From contig CAWJKP010000002.1 of the NCBI GenBank assembly GCA_963843465.1, positions 1,054,001-1,118,000 on the forward strand: a stretch of 64,000 nucleotides of DNA. Direction: 5' to 3'. The stretch comes from CAWJKP01 sp963843465. GTDB lineage: Bacteria > Planctomycetota > Planctomycetia > Pirellulales > Thermoguttaceae. The notes under the pieces were generated by a model. It saw only the letters and a list, made by a program, of their open reading frames with translations. It made no database searches and had not been told where the DNA came from. Made by a program: the position numbers and the translations under genes. Below, in pieces: positions 1 through 9,342 of the stretch (position 1 is its first letter; each line of letters begins with the position of its first letter).

Positions 1-114
1 CACGGCGCCGACTTCGTGGTTGCCGGGATGTTCGACTTCCACATCGAGGAAGACGTGAAGCTCGCCGCCGACGCCCTGCGGAAGCTCGACCAGCGCAAGC
101 GCGACTGGTGTTGA
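1..114 (+). CDS. 3' end of an unassigned gene (partial)
   Basis: Only the last 37 codons are present; the gene enters from the left edge. The frame opens at base 1 and ends with TGA at 112-114, one base before the stop of the convergent lipoprotein gene. The visible residues include GADFVVAGMFDFHIEEDV followed by a charged helix ending KRDWC. This looks like the last strand and helix of a TIM-barrel or oxidoreductase fold, but the piece is too short to name a family. Confidence 0.55.
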   Translation, partial: HGADFVVAGMFDFHIEEDVKLAADALRKLDQRKRDWC

Positions 115-115
115 T

Positions 116-2431
116 CTATCCGCGGCTCTTCGCCCAGCGCAGCACGATCGCCTCGCCGGGCCACTCCTGGTCGGGCAGATAGACCACATAGAGGAACCGG
201 CCTAGCGGGTCCACGCGATAGCTCGCCTGGCTCGGCCCGCCGGCCGGCAGCAAGAGCTTCAAGTCTTCCTTGGCGAAGTCCTCGGGCAGGGGGACGCAGA
301 AATAGTAGCCCGGCAGGATGCGTCGCAGAGCATCGCTCTGGCGCTTCTTCACCAGCCCGGCCGTTTCGCTGCCGGGGAAGGCACGGGCGTAATAGGGATT
401 GCTGCGGGCCTGGGGATAGCGTTTGGCCGGCACGCGGATAGTCAGCTCCCGAGGGCTCGTCCACTCGGCGGCCACCGGCGGATCGCGGGGCACGGCCGGG
501 GCGGCAAAGATCGCCAGCTCCGGATCGCCCCAAAGACGAAAGCTGATCGCTACCCGCTGGCCGCTGCCCTGCTCCTTCATGCCCCGTTGGGCTTTCAAGT
601 CGGCCAGGCAGAGCAGGTAGTTCTGGGCGTCGCGGAGCGCTTCGCCCGCCGTATCGCCGCGGTAGAGCAGGCCGTTGACCAGGGCATGGGCCAAAATGCT
701 GCCCGAGCCGCTGTGGATCGGCGTCACGCTGCCGATCACTCCCACGCAGCCCAGCTCGTCCGCGCGGTCCAGCAACTGCTCGTCCAGCGAATCGCAGCTT
801 TGCAACACCGCCAGCGGCATGAGGCTCAGCGGCTCTTCCAGCCGGTTGGGTTTGTCGGGCAGCGATGGCGCAGGAGGAAGATCGTCGGTGGCCGCGGGCG
901 CCGGCGGGTCCGAGACGTCGGGCGTGCTGTTTTCCAGCATCCCCAAGGCCTCTTCATAATAGCTGTCCGGCGCGTGCTCATGCTGGTAGGGGACGTAGAT
1001 CAGGTCCTGGTAGGCGACGTGCCCCTCGTAGATCAGCAGGCTCGCCTTCCGCGCCGCGGCCAGGACCTCGGGACTGTCGGCATACTTCCCGTAAAACTCG
1101 TCGATCGGCACGCGGCAGTTTTTGAACTCCTGGGCCGTCACGCGGCTGATCAGCTCGCCCAGCGGCAGCGGGCGGCGGGCGACTCCCGCATTGGACACCA
1201 TCAGCACCCGCCCGGGCTTCTTGGAGAGCATCTCCTGGCGGACCAGGCCCCGGGCGAACATCACCGAAGCCCCCGCCAGCGACGGCAACGGGATCCGGCC
1301 GACTCCCAAGGCGACCGGCTGCTGCGGGCCCTTGGCCGTGCAGGGCTCGGCCGCCACCAGGTACTTCTTCCTCGCCTCGCCCGGCGTGGCCGCCAGGGCT
1401 GACGACTGGCCGCCTGCGGCGTGTTTGAGCTTGACCGCGTTTTTCGGGCCGCCATCGATCTCGATGGTCTCGGTGTCGATCGAGGCGTAGTCGGCCAGGA
1501 TCGTCGCCGTCCGCGGCTTGAGCTGATAGCGATCAATCAGCTCGACCACCTGATTCTCGGCCGTGGTCGCACTGGCTGTGCGGCAGAGCACCAGCGGCGC
1601 ACCGCGGACCAGTCCCAGGTACGGCGCCAGCCAAGCCGTCTGGCCGACGCAAAGCGCCTGGTCGGGCACCCGGGCCAGGACCACCGTCCGCACGTTCTCC
1701 GGTCCCAGCCGGCCGAGAACCTGGTCCTGGGCCTCCCCGACGGTTACGATCCGCACCCGGCGGTCCTTGCCGTCGGCCCAGCGGGGCAACCGTACCGGGT
1801 CGCTGACCACCGCCAGCACCTCCTCGAGCTTCAGGTCGGCCAGGGCCTTCATCATCGGCCGAGGCCCCTCCTTGCTCTGGCGGATCAACAGCGGCGCGGA
1901 GAGGCTGCCGGCCAGCGAGGAGCCCATGAGGATCGCTTCCGGGTCGTCCGCCGGTGCGACTACCGCCTGCCGCGTCTGGCCCCAGAATCGTCGCGCGACC
2001 CGCAGGCTCCCGTACACGGGGTCCACGCCCAGCGAGAGCACCTCCGGCGAAAGCGACGGGAGCACTGGCCCCATCAACTTCGTTTCCCGGGGCCCCAACA
2101 GCACCGTCTTCTCCGCCCCAACCCGGGAAATCAGCCAGTTGGCCTGCCGGCTGGGCGGAAAGGAAACTGCCACCAGCAGGGGCAGCCGGTCGTTGTGGCG
2201 GTACTTGGCCGCTACGGGCGCAGCGACGGCCGCCATCCACGGCTCCTCCGCGGCGACCACAAGCAGGTCGGGGCGAACGCTCGTCGAGGGAGTCGTGGCC
2301 TTCGCCGCCGACGGGGCCTTGTTCGGCTCCGCCGCTTGGCAGCCCGCTAAAGCGATTCCCAGCAGGTGGCTCGCCAGGATCAGGGCGCCAATCGCTATCG
2401 ACTTCTTCCGCTGCAAGCTACGAGCTCCCAT
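116..2431 (-). CDS. Lipoprotein with a gingipain-like (peptidase C25) C-terminal half
   Basis: A 771-residue exported protein. The N-terminus has basic residues, a hydrophobic stretch and a lipobox ending LAGC, so it is probably a lipidated envelope protein. The C-terminal half resembles peptidase C25/caspase-fold proteases. A His lies in YEGH (about residue 471) and a Cys in LQSC (about 546), followed by a GVIGS segment and an RLWGDPELAIF segment typical of that fold. A proline-rich insert separates His from Cys, so the spacing is wider than in gingipains. The start at 2431 is chosen because GGAAG sits five bases upstream; in-frame starts at 2443, 2452 and 2500 are possible. Proteolytic activity is inferred, not shown. 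Confidence 0.7.
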   Translation of the reverse strand: MGARSLQRKKSIAIGALILASHLLGIALAGCQAAEPNKAPSAAKATTPSTSVRPDLLVVAAEEPWMAAVAAPVAAKYRHNDRLPLLVAVSFPPSRQANWLISRVGAEKTVLLGPRETKLMGPVLPSLSPEVLSLGVDPVYGSLRVARRFWGQTRQAVVAPADDPEAILMGSSLAGSLSAPLLIRQSKEGPRPMMKALADLKLEEVLAVVSDPVRLPRWADGKDRRVRIVTVGEAQDQVLGRLGPENVRTVVLARVPDQALCVGQTAWLAPYLGLVRGAPLVLCRTASATTAENQVVELIDRYQLKPRTATILADYASIDTETIEIDGGPKNAVKLKHAAGGQSSALAATPGEARKKYLVAAEPCTAKGPQQPVALGVGRIPLPSLAGASVMFARGLVRQEMLSKKPGRVLMVSNAGVARRPLPLGELISRVTAQEFKNCRVPIDEFYGKYADSPEVLAAARKASLLIYEGHVAYQDLIYVPYQHEHAPDSYYEEALGMLENSTPDVSDPPAPAATDDLPPAPSLPDKPNRLEEPLSLMPLAVLQSCDSLDEQLLDRADELGCVGVIGSVTPIHSGSGSILAHALVNGLLYRGDTAGEALRDAQNYLLCLADLKAQRGMKEQGSGQRVAISFRLWGDPELAIFAAPAVPRDPPVAAEWTSPRELTIRVPAKRYPQARSNPYYARAFPGSETAGLVKKRQSDALRRILPGYYFCVPLPEDFAKEDLKLLLPAGGPSQASYRVDPLGRFLYVVYLPDQEWPGEAIVLRWAKSRG

Positions 2432-2763
2432 CTCGACTTCCATCCTTGTCATCCACTCATTTGGGTGGCGTGCTCCCGATAAGTTAACATAGCATAGCAC
2501 CAGCGGTCGCGTTTGGCCTAGAGCGGATCAGCGTAATTGTAGCGAGGCGACGGAGCCTGGGCTAAGAGCGGGCAGAGGGAAACGGTGGGCGGATGGGTCC
2601 CTATTTCCCTACAGGAGTGGAGCTGCCACCAAGCGACATAGGCGGCCGGAAGTCACTTTTGTGATTCGTTGCGTCTCTTTATTTTCTACTGGCTGCTGGC
2701 ATGGTCTCGCGGCCCCAGTTATCCTGGATAGAGACCGCATTATTGGGGTAGAGAAGGCCAGCG
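2432..2763. other. Intergenic region without a recognised gene
   Basis: This lies between the start of the lipoprotein gene and the start of the small hypothetical cassette. Both would be transcribed outward from here, so it should hold their promoters. No convincing -35/-10 pair, hairpin or RNA gene was found. Short open frames on both strands look like chance. Confidence 0.4.
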
Positions 2764-3123
2764 ATGGCGCGGGATCGAAGGCGTTTGATCTGGGTGCCTG
2801 TCGAAAAGCATCGAAGGGTGTCGGTGCGAGACTGGGATTCAGGCGAGGTTCACAAGCGGACCGCCGAACCCGAGAGCGACTCTCAGTACGACCCTCATTT
2901 GAGGGATGCCGATGTCCTTCGATTAGAGAGGAATTGCATAGCGAAAGGGATTCTTTACCGTGATTCGGGGCACAAGAAATGCTATTACCAGCACGTTGGA
3001 AGGTTCGTCGGCTCCTGCCACGGCCTCCTGGCCGATTATATTCATGTCGAGGTGACGAATAACACATTCCACGGCTATCCCATTACGATTGACGAGCTAC
3101 GCAGGAGAGGGGTCAACCTATGA
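2764..3123 (+). CDS. Hypothetical protein, 119 aa
   Basis: A small, charged, soluble protein with no recognised domain. It starts at ATG with AAGG about six bases upstream. The middle carries Cys, Tyr and His residues (KKCYYQHVGRF). Its stop overlaps the next start in an ATGA junction, so the two genes are probably translationally coupled. The cassette 2764-3984 appears less GC-rich than its neighbours, which would suit acquired DNA. Confidence 0.6.
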   Translation: MARDRRRLIWVPVEKHRRVSVRDWDSGEVHKRTAEPESDSQYDPHLRDADVLRLERNCIAKGILYRDSGHKKCYYQHVGRFVGSCHGLLADYIHVEVTNNTFHGYPITIDELRRRGVNL

Positions 3124-3518
3124 CCAACATCCGAATACTTGACCTGGCTCTGCCGGGGAACTGCAAGGTAGTGGGCTACCTTTACGATGACCCAGATCCC
3201 CAGGGGCGCGGACAGGACATGGTGGAAATCCGATTGCCAAATGGCATCGTGATTGATGCGGGTTGGTATCCGGAAGGCGATCCTAACGGTCGTTACCGCA
3301 TTGCATTCCATCAGGGCGCCGAACGGCTCCGAGAAAATGTCGGCACCCAAGACATCGACGAGTTGGCGAGGAAGATTGAGCGTTACGTGGGGCATTACCT
3401 GACGTACGTGCCGACGACGACCAACATTGACCACGACCCCGAGTCCGCCGAGACTGAATCGGAAACCGTGTTTATGAAGGGCTGGAAAACGGGAGGGCCT
3501 CGGTTAGCGCTTTGCTAA
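3120..3518 (+). CDS. Hypothetical protein, 132 aa
   Basis: The start codon overlaps the preceding stop (ATGA), so this is the second gene of a coupled pair. The protein is soluble and acidic, with YLYDDPDPQGRGQDMVEIRLPNG near the N-terminus and no signal peptide or membrane segment. The family is not recognised. It ends 13 bases before the next gene on the same strand, and all three probably form one operon. Confidence 0.6.
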   Translation: MTNIRILDLALPGNCKVVGYLYDDPDPQGRGQDMVEIRLPNGIVIDAGWYPEGDPNGRYRIAFHQGAERLRENVGTQDIDELARKIERYVGHYLTYVPTTTNIDHDPESAETESETVFMKGWKTGGPRLALC

Positions 3519-3531
3519 CAGGTGGGACTAC

Positions 3532-3984
3532 ATGGCGCGGGCGATCTACATCATTTGTTCAGAATCCGGGGCGATCGACCAAGAAACGGGTCGTGTGAGC
3601 CTGTTCAACGTGTTCGAGAAAATTTCCGTGGGCACGCTGGACGAAGTCCGAAAGCTCGGCGTTCCCGGTTCCCTGGTCCTTTGTGTGACGGCTGCTTGGG
3701 CTCCAGAAGACGGCGATATGGACGAGCCATTTGAACATGAAACGGCTCTTCTACCCCCGGGCGCCGACAACGAGGCGGTAGTCACGAAAGGCCATTTCGT
3801 TTTCAAGACATTCGTCCATCGTTTCTTAACAAGAGTGATGGACCCGCCGATTGGCCAAAGCGGTACGCTACATGTTGAGCACCGAATCCGAAAAGTTGGT
3901 CAAGATAATTGGCTACGGCAGACCTACCGCATACCTGTTGAGCTGATTGGTACAAGACAGCCCGAACCAGCCAACCAGCCATAG
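3532..3984 (+). CDS. Hypothetical protein resembling the DUF6941 family
   Basis: A 150-residue soluble protein. The opening ARAIYIICSESGAIDQETGR, then VSLFNVFEKI, resembles the start of DUF6941-type proteins, a family of unknown function. A GTGGG site lies about six bases before the ATG. It is the last gene of the 2764-3984 cassette, and its neighbours give no functional hint. The family resemblance is from memory of sequence style and should be treated as tentative. Confidence 0.6.
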   Translation: MARAIYIICSESGAIDQETGRVSLFNVFEKISVGTLDEVRKLGVPGSLVLCVTAAWAPEDGDMDEPFEHETALLPPGADNEAVVTKGHFVFKTFVHRFLTRVMDPPIGQSGTLHVEHRIRKVGQDNWLRQTYRIPVELIGTRQPEPANQP

Positions 3985-4130
3985 CTCGGGTTCGTCTTTC
4001 TCGTTGCAGTCGAACTCCTAGATCATCGCTTCCCCTTCCAATCGCAGCGCCTCGTTGGAAGGGCGGTCAATTACCTCGGTCAGAGCGCAAGACCGCAGTC
4101 CGCCGCACACCGCCCGAAAAGTGGGCCGCG

Positions 4131-5755
4131 CTACCTCAACGTCCACTGGAGGATCTGCCCGTCGGCCAGCAGCCGCTTCTGGAGGCGAGGAACGTCGATC
4201 GCCTGGACGTCGACGTTCTCGTCGATCGCCTCGACGGCCGCCGCCGCCGCCGACTGGCCGAGGATCATGAATACCGGCTCCATGCGGATCGAGCCATAGG
4301 CGATGTGGCTGGCGGAGAGACAGACGGGCACCAGCAGGTTGGTACACTCGGCCCGCTGGGGGACGATCGCACGGTAGCTGATCGGATAGGGCGGGAAGCC
4401 GTGAACCTGCACGTCGCCCTCGTTGATGGCGTAGCCTTGCGGGCTGACGTATCGCTGGGTGTTGTGCGAGTCCATGCCATAGGCCGCCAGGCCGATGGAA
4501 TCCTCCGGCGCCGGCGGCCGACGACGTTGCCCTCGGTCATCACATAGGACCCGACCATCCGCCGGGCCTCGCGGACGTAGAGCTGCGGCGGCCAGTTGCC
4601 GTGGTCGGTGAATTCGTCCTTCGCCAGTCCGAGGCTCTGGAACTGGCGGCGGACCGCCTCGGGCACGCGGGCGTTGTTGGCCAGGGTCCAGAAAAGGCCC
4701 TTTTGGCAGTCTTCATGCTCGTGGACGATCTTCTCCCGCGTGGCGTAGTCGGCTTCCGGGTAATCGTAGTTCATGCCGATATCGTCGCTGGAGACGGCGA
4801 AGTTGTTGTTGGTGTCGGTCTTGCGGTTGGGCAGCCAAACCGGGTTCCAGGGCGCCCGATGGTCGCCGGCCTCGAAGTTCCTCAGCAAGAGCTCGTAGCG
4901 ACGGGGATCATAGCCTTCGGGCTTGGGCCACTCGCGGCGGTTTTCGGGCAGGTCGGTGGTGCAAACGCGGAAGTTGTAGGCCTGGACGCGGCGATCGGCC
5001 TGGCCCTCGTCGCCCGGCCCGCCGGCGTGGACGCCCGGCAGCAGTCCGCTGGCCGCATCGCCCGGCTTGACGTAGGGATCGACGGGTTTGATGAACTGGT
5101 GCGAGACCGCATGGCGGGTTTGGACGCCGTTGAGCGTTTCGCCATAGGCGGCGTTGGCCTCGCGGCCGACGGTGAACGACACGCCGGCCTCGGCCATCAA
5201 GTCGCCTTCGTAGGTGGCATCGATGAAGGTCCGCCCGGCGAACCGCCGGCCCGACTCCATCGTCACGGCCGCGATCCGCGGGCCCCGTTTCTGGACCCCC
5301 GATTTCAGGTCCAGTCGCTGGCCCAAGACCACGGGGACCTTGGCCTCGGCCAGCATGGCCTGGATGATGGCTTCAGCCACGTGCGGCTCGAAGGTCCACA
5401 TGGTATCGGCGTCGATGGCCTGTCCGGCCCGGGCCCGGTACTGGTCGCGGGTCTCGCGGGTCCAGGCGGAGTCCCGGGCGTAATGCCGGTAGACGCGGCC
5501 GTAGAACTCCCGGGCGATGCCGCCGATGGCCCGCTTATTGCCGATGTCGGTCGCCCCCAGGCCGCCGGTGGTCAGTCCGCCGAGGTGCTGTCCCGGCTCG
5601 ATCAGCACGACCGACTTGCCGCTCCGCGCCGTTTGGATCGCCGCCGCCACGCCGGCGGATGTTCCCCCGTAGACCACCACGTCATACACCGTTTCCGCAG
5701 CGTCCGCGGCCGAGGGAAGAGCTAGCAGCAGGAGGAAAAAGCAAGTTCGAGGCAT
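4131..5755 (-). CDS. Secreted FAD-dependent oxidoreductase, one frameshift
   Basis: The protein begins with a Sec signal peptide (FFLLLLALPSAADA) and then an FAD-binding Rossmann motif (VVVYGGTSAGVAAAIQTARSG) with a GGLTTGGLGATD segment, as in the FAD_oxidored/xanthan lyase-like family. The frame continues to about 4525, then the homologous sequence resumes in another frame (EDSIGLAAYGMDSHNTQRYV) and ends at TAG 4131. One base appears to be missing in the GC run at about 4507-4530. The repaired product would be 541 residues. The final part includes GSIRMEPVFMILGQSAA, the second nucleotide-binding region of this family. Substrate unknown. Confidence 0.8.
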
Positions 5756-5816
5756 GGGCGTGTCGGTGGTTAGTGGTCAGTGGTTAGTGGTCAGTGTAAC
5801 CGTTCACGGGTCGGGC

Positions 5817-5891
5817 GGGGACTGGTCCATTTTTCGGCCAAAAGGAGATTTTGGCCGCGGGACGTAAGGCCGAAAACATGGACCTGTCCCC
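5817..5891. repeat. Imperfect inverted repeat with inner hairpin
   Basis: The arms at 5817-5839 and 5868-5891 are near complements: GGGGACTGGTCCAT...CGGCC against GGCCG...ATGGACCTGTCCCC. Inside is a perfect 8-bp hairpin, GGCCAAAA (5836-5843) with TTTTGGCC (5849-5856). It could fold as a nested stem in RNA. It looks like a small non-autonomous repeat rather than a terminator, because no T-run follows on either strand. Confidence 0.7.
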
Positions 5892-6027
5892 TTGGCACTG
5901 CCCATCACAGTGGTCAGTGGCAAGTGGTCAGTGGCCAGACGCGGGGACGCGGTCAGCGTGAGAATTTCTGGTTCATTCGAGGGAAGAGTACGCGTCGGAA
6001 CCCCCGACCGTTCACGATGCACGACGA

Positions 6028-6095
6028 AGTACCGGTGCCTCTTCTCTGCCCTGCATTTTCCCGGAGGACGGCAACAGAGAAGAGGCACCGGTACT
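6028..6095. repeat. Perfect 20-bp inverted repeat
   Basis: AGTACCGGTGCCTCTTCTCT at 6028-6047 is exactly complementary to 6076-6095, with a 28-bp spacer. A perfect palindrome of this length in non-coding DNA suggests a small mobile or REP-like element. It lies downstream of argG and upstream of the FAD oxidoreductase gene. Confidence 0.8.
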
Positions 6096-6237
6096 CCCTT
6101 GGCTGCTTGATTTTGCGTCATAATCCTCCGTTGCGCGCGATTCCGTCGGATGAGCCGAATTTCTCCTCTTCTCCCCTTCTCCTCTTCTCCCCTTCTCCGC
6201 GTCTCGCTCCTGACCACCGACCACTAGCCACTTCCTC

Positions 6238-7452
6238 TCAGAGCGTCCGCGGCCGGACCCGGGCCTGGACGCGGCTGGGGAGACCTTGGATCCGCAGGAA
6301 TCCTTCGGCGTCGGACTGGTTGTAGGCCCCGCCGCCTTCCATGGTGGCGATGCCTTCGTCGTAAAGGCTGTTGGGGCTGGTGCGGCTCTGGACGAGGATG
6401 TTCCCCTTGTAAAGCGCTAGCAGCACCTCGCCGGTGACCGGCTTCTGGGCCTCGCGGATGAAGGACATCAGGGCGTCCATCTTGGCGTGGTACCAGAAGC
6501 CGTAGTAGACCATCTCGGCCACTTCGGGCGAGAGCCGATCACGCAGGTGCATCAGGTCGCGGTCCAGGGTGATCTGCTCGAGGATGCGATGGGCGGCGTA
6601 GAGCACGGTCATGCCGGGCGCCTCGTAGACGCCGCGGCTTTTCATGCCTACAAAACGGTTCTCGACCATGTCGATCCGGCCCACGCCGTTGCGTCCGCCG
6701 ATCTCGTTGAGCGTGTCGACCAGGTCGAAGGCCCCCAGCCGCCGGCCGTTGACGCTCACCGGCAGGCCCGACTCGAAGCCCACGCTCACCGTTTCCGCGG
6801 TGTCCGGGGCGTGCTGGGGCGACTGCGTCATGCCGAACTCGACCAGCTCCACGCCGCTTTCGCCCAGGTCTTCCAGCTTGCCGGCCTCGTAGCTGATGTG
6901 CAGGCAGTTCTCGTCGGAGCTGTAGGGCTTGCTGACGGATGCCTTGACGGGAATGTTCTTCTCCTGGCAGTAGGCGATCATCTCGGCGCGGCCGGGGAAC
7001 TGCTGGCGGAACTTCTCCAGCCGCCAGGGGGCGACCACGCGGATTGTCGGGTCCAGGGCCTCGGCGGCAAGCTGGAAGCGGCACTGGTCGTTGCCCTTGC
7101 CCGTGGCCCCGTGGGCGTAGGCCCGGGCGCCGAGCTGGCGGGCCGCCTGGAGGCAGACCTTGGAGATCAGCGGCCGGGCGATGGAGGTGCCCAGCAGGTA
7201 GAGCCCCTCGTACTTGGCGTCCCACTGGAGCACGGGGAAGGCGAAATCGCGGCAGAGCTCCTCCTTGGCGTCGACGATCCGGGCCGAGCGGGCACCGATC
7301 TTCTTGGCCTTGTCGAGGATCGCCTGGCGGTCTTCGCAGGGCTGTCCCAGGTCGACGTAGACGGCGTGTACGTCGTAGCCCTGTTCCATCAGCCAGCCGA
7401 GAATCACCGAAGTATCCAGTCCGCCCGAGTAGGCCAGCACGCAGCTTTCCAT
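6238..7452 (-). CDS. argG: Argininosuccinate synthase
   Basis: Catalyses the ATP-dependent condensation of citrulline and aspartate to argininosuccinate in cytoplasmic arginine biosynthesis. The 404-residue length is normal. The N-terminal ATP-pyrophosphatase loop AYSGGLDTS is intact, followed by YVDLGQPCED, the GATGKGNDQCRF segment that contacts citrulline and aspartate, and the C-terminal MEGGGAYNQSDAEGFLRIQGL. The ATG has GGGAAAG just upstream. It stands alone on the minus strand, with a candidate promoter at 7514-7542. Confidence 0.97.
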   Translation of the reverse strand: MESCVLAYSGGLDTSVILGWLMEQGYDVHAVYVDLGQPCEDRQAILDKAKKIGARSARIVDAKEELCRDFAFPVLQWDAKYEGLYLLGTSIARPLISKVCLQAARQLGARAYAHGATGKGNDQCRFQLAAEALDPTIRVVAPWRLEKFRQQFPGRAEMIAYCQEKNIPVKASVSKPYSSDENCLHISYEAGKLEDLGESGVELVEFGMTQSPQHAPDTAETVSVGFESGLPVSVNGRRLGAFDLVDTLNEIGGRNGVGRIDMVENRFVGMKSRGVYEAPGMTVLYAAHRILEQITLDRDLMHLRDRLSPEVAEMVYYGFWYHAKMDALMSFIREAQKPVTGEVLLALYKGNILVQSRTSPNSLYDEGIATMEGGGAYNQSDAEGFLRIQGLPSRVQARVRPRTL

Positions 7453-7513
7453 GAGACTTTCCCGTGGTTGTCAGGGTCGCCCGCCAGGCAGCGGGTAGGG
7501 GAGCAAAACACTT

Positions 7514-7542
7514 ATTTTGCACGAGGTACGGCGAACTGGCAA
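7514..7542 (-). promoter_or_regulatory. Candidate sigma-70 promoter for argG
   Basis: Read on the minus strand, TTGCCA (7542-7537) and CAAAAT (7519-7514) are separated by 17 bases and lie about 60 bases upstream of the argG start. The match to consensus is partial. The 350-bp gap 7453-7802 holds this site and the one at 7733-7761, and nothing else was recognised. Confidence 0.4.
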
Positions 7543-7732
7543 GGGCCATCTACGAGCATGTCAGCGAAAGGCGACAAACCCTGTGACAGTCCCTGAACAG
7601 GCAGAAATCCGGGGTCCTGTCTGCGGAAACACGCATTGACGCGAAAAGGTTCGGAGCCTCCAATTCGAAGACGATCCTGCCATGCGCGTCAGGAACCGCG
7701 ACGGGCGGGTCGTGCGCTGGACAGAATCCAGC

Positions 7733-7761
7733 TTGCTCAGCTTCCCACGCCGCGGTACACT
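7733..7761 (+). promoter_or_regulatory. Candidate sigma-70 promoter for the restriction-modification genes
   Basis: TTGCTC (7733-7738) and TACACT (7756-7761) are spaced by 17 bases. They lie about 40 bases before the chosen start of the putative endonuclease gene. Both hexamers are imperfect. Confidence 0.35.
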
Positions 7762-7802
7762 ATCCGCCGTTTGGCGTGACGGACCACCCAAAGGACGAAG
7801 TG

Positions 7803-8405
7803 ATGGAGCACTCGCTGGCAAAGCAATATGGGTTGACGGCGCACGAGCTACTCGACGCCGTGAATAAGCGGTTCAGGCTCAAGGTTGCCCTGGAAGGGGC
7901 TGTGGCCGAAGTCCAGATGGAGAAGAAGATCGAGCCCCTGCTGGGATCCGCAATCGAGCGCTACGAAGCATACGACATTGACGGCCACCCGGACTTTGGC
8001 CTTTGGCTCCCCGGAAGCCAAGAGCGATTACTGGCAGAGTGTAAGAATGTGCGGGACCACCAAGAATCGTATCGGGAGGGCGGCGAAATCGTCGCGTACA
8101 AGGTTGAGACCCAGAAGACCCGAGCCTCCCGAGGTGACCCGCTGAGCCGGTACTACGGCGTGACTCAATTCCATATCCTTGGCGTTTGCCTAGGAAAGAA
8201 GACGGGAGACTGGACCGATTTCCTGTTCGTTCGGGTGGTCGATCTACTGTGCCACGCGCAGCACACGGGCAAATTGGCCGTGATGCAGCGGGTTCCGCTC
8301 CCGGATGCGGAAAAGCTGGCACCTTGGTACAATGATTTGGGTGAACTACTGAGGCACATAGCAGACCCGCCATGCAACCCGACCCGCTCTACCAGACGAA
8401 GTTAG
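7803..8405 (+). CDS. Putative type II restriction endonuclease
   Basis: A 200-residue protein. Context suggests it is the nuclease partner of the methyltransferase that overlaps its end by 34 bases. A PD-(D/E)XK-type core is visible: HPDFGLW (about residues 65-71) followed by LLAECKNVR, giving an Asp and an E-x-K about 16 residues apart. The start is set at ATG 7803 because AAAGGA lies seven bases upstream; a GTG at 7776 is the alternative. The family was not recognised by overall sequence, so the call rests on the motif and the adjacency. Confidence 0.6.
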   Translation: MEHSLAKQYGLTAHELLDAVNKRFRLKVALEGAVAEVQMEKKIEPLLGSAIERYEAYDIDGHPDFGLWLPGSQERLLAECKNVRDHQESYREGGEIVAYKVETQKTRASRGDPLSRYYGVTQFHILGVCLGKKTGDWTDFLFVRVVDLLCHAQHTGKLAVMQRVPLPDAEKLAPWYNDLGELLRHIADPPCNPTRSTRRS

Positions 8406-9310
8406 GAAAAGCCTTTTGCGCCGACAGTCTAGAGTTCATGCGGACCATGCGCGGCGGGTACGTTGACCTAGTTCTTACCTCTCCCCCCTACGCGCTCCAT
8501 TTCAAGAAGGAATACGGCAACGCGGACCAGAAGGAATACGTGGAATGGTTCCTGCCGTTTGCGGAGCAGATCAAACGGGTCTTGACACCGCATGGCAGTT
8601 TCGTCTTGAACGTCGGCGGCAGTTGGACACCCGGCGCGCCGATTCGGTCCCTTTACCACTTCCGGCTGTTGCTCGCGTTGTGCGATGAAGTGGGCTTTGA
8701 GTTGTGCCAAGAGTTCTTTTGGTACAATCCCGCCAAGATGCCCGCGCCGGCCGAATGGGTCAATGTCCGGCGAATCCGGGTCAAGGATTCTGTCGAGTAC
8801 ATTTTCTGGTTGTCCCCGTCCAAATTCCCCAAGGCCGACAATTCCCGCGTTCTCCAAACCTACAGCAAGGATATGGAGCGACTAATAAGGCGAGGCATTA
8901 AGCAGACGAAGCGCCCGTCGGGCCACAATATCACGCCCAAGTTCTCCCAAGATCGTGGCGGGTCGATTCCAGCCAACATCATTCAGTGCGGGAACAACGA
9001 GAGCAACAGCGATTACATCAAGCAATCCAAGAAGCTGGGCAAGAAGATTCATCCCGCCCGGTTCCCGGCAGAGTTGCCCCGGTTCTTTATCGAGTTCTTG
9101 ACCGAGCCGGGCGACTTGGTGCTGGACCCATTTGCCGGATCGAACACAACGGGCGCGGTTGCAGAGCAACTTGGGCGCAAGTGGATCGCAGTCGAGAAGA
9201 GCCGAGCTTACGCCAAGGATTCGGAATTGCGTTTCCAGTATCGAGAACGCGGCAACGGGAAAGCCAAGGGTCAGCCGTTACTATTCGATCTGGCACCAAC
9301 TGCTGAGTGA
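8372..9310 (+). CDS. DNA methyltransferase, probably N4-cytosine (beta class)
   Basis: A 312-residue SAM-dependent DNA methyltransferase. The catalytic motif TSPPY (about residue 36) comes before the SAM-binding motif DPFAGSNTT (about residue 250). That order defines the beta class, and SPPY is usual for N4-cytosine enzymes. It overlaps the putative endonuclease by 34 bases in another frame, typical of a co-transcribed type II pair. It would protect the host site in the cytoplasm; the recognition sequence cannot be read from the protein. Confidence 0.85.
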   Translation: MQPDPLYQTKLGKAFCADSLEFMRTMRGGYVDLVLTSPPYALHFKKEYGNADQKEYVEWFLPFAEQIKRVLTPHGSFVLNVGGSWTPGAPIRSLYHFRLLLALCDEVGFELCQEFFWYNPAKMPAPAEWVNVRRIRVKDSVEYIFWLSPSKFPKADNSRVLQTYSKDMERLIRRGIKQTKRPSGHNITPKFSQDRGGSIPANIIQCGNNESNSDYIKQSKKLGKKIHPARFPAELPRFFIEFLTEPGDLVLDPFAGSNTTGAVAEQLGRKWIAVEKSRAYAKDSELRFQYRERGNGKAKGQPLLFDLAPTAE

Positions 9311-9342
9311 AGTGGCGCAATGATTTTGCCCAGGATGCTAGC

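Larger units (their letters stand above)
5756..6237. other. 482-bp gene-free region rich in palindromes and short repeats
   Basis: It separates two minus-strand genes. The left end carries direct repeats of TGGTTAGTGGTCAG (about 5767-5796). Related sequence recurs at 5912-5937 and, inverted, at 6209-6232, so the region is roughly symmetrical. It contains the two hairpin elements annotated separately. No gene is supported; the open frames here are repeat-derived. Confidence 0.6.

Noticed and set aside
4601..5725. A plus-strand frame of 374 codons opposite the FAD oxidoreductase.
   Set aside because: It is antisense to a well-recognised gene and has no domain, signal or ribosome site.
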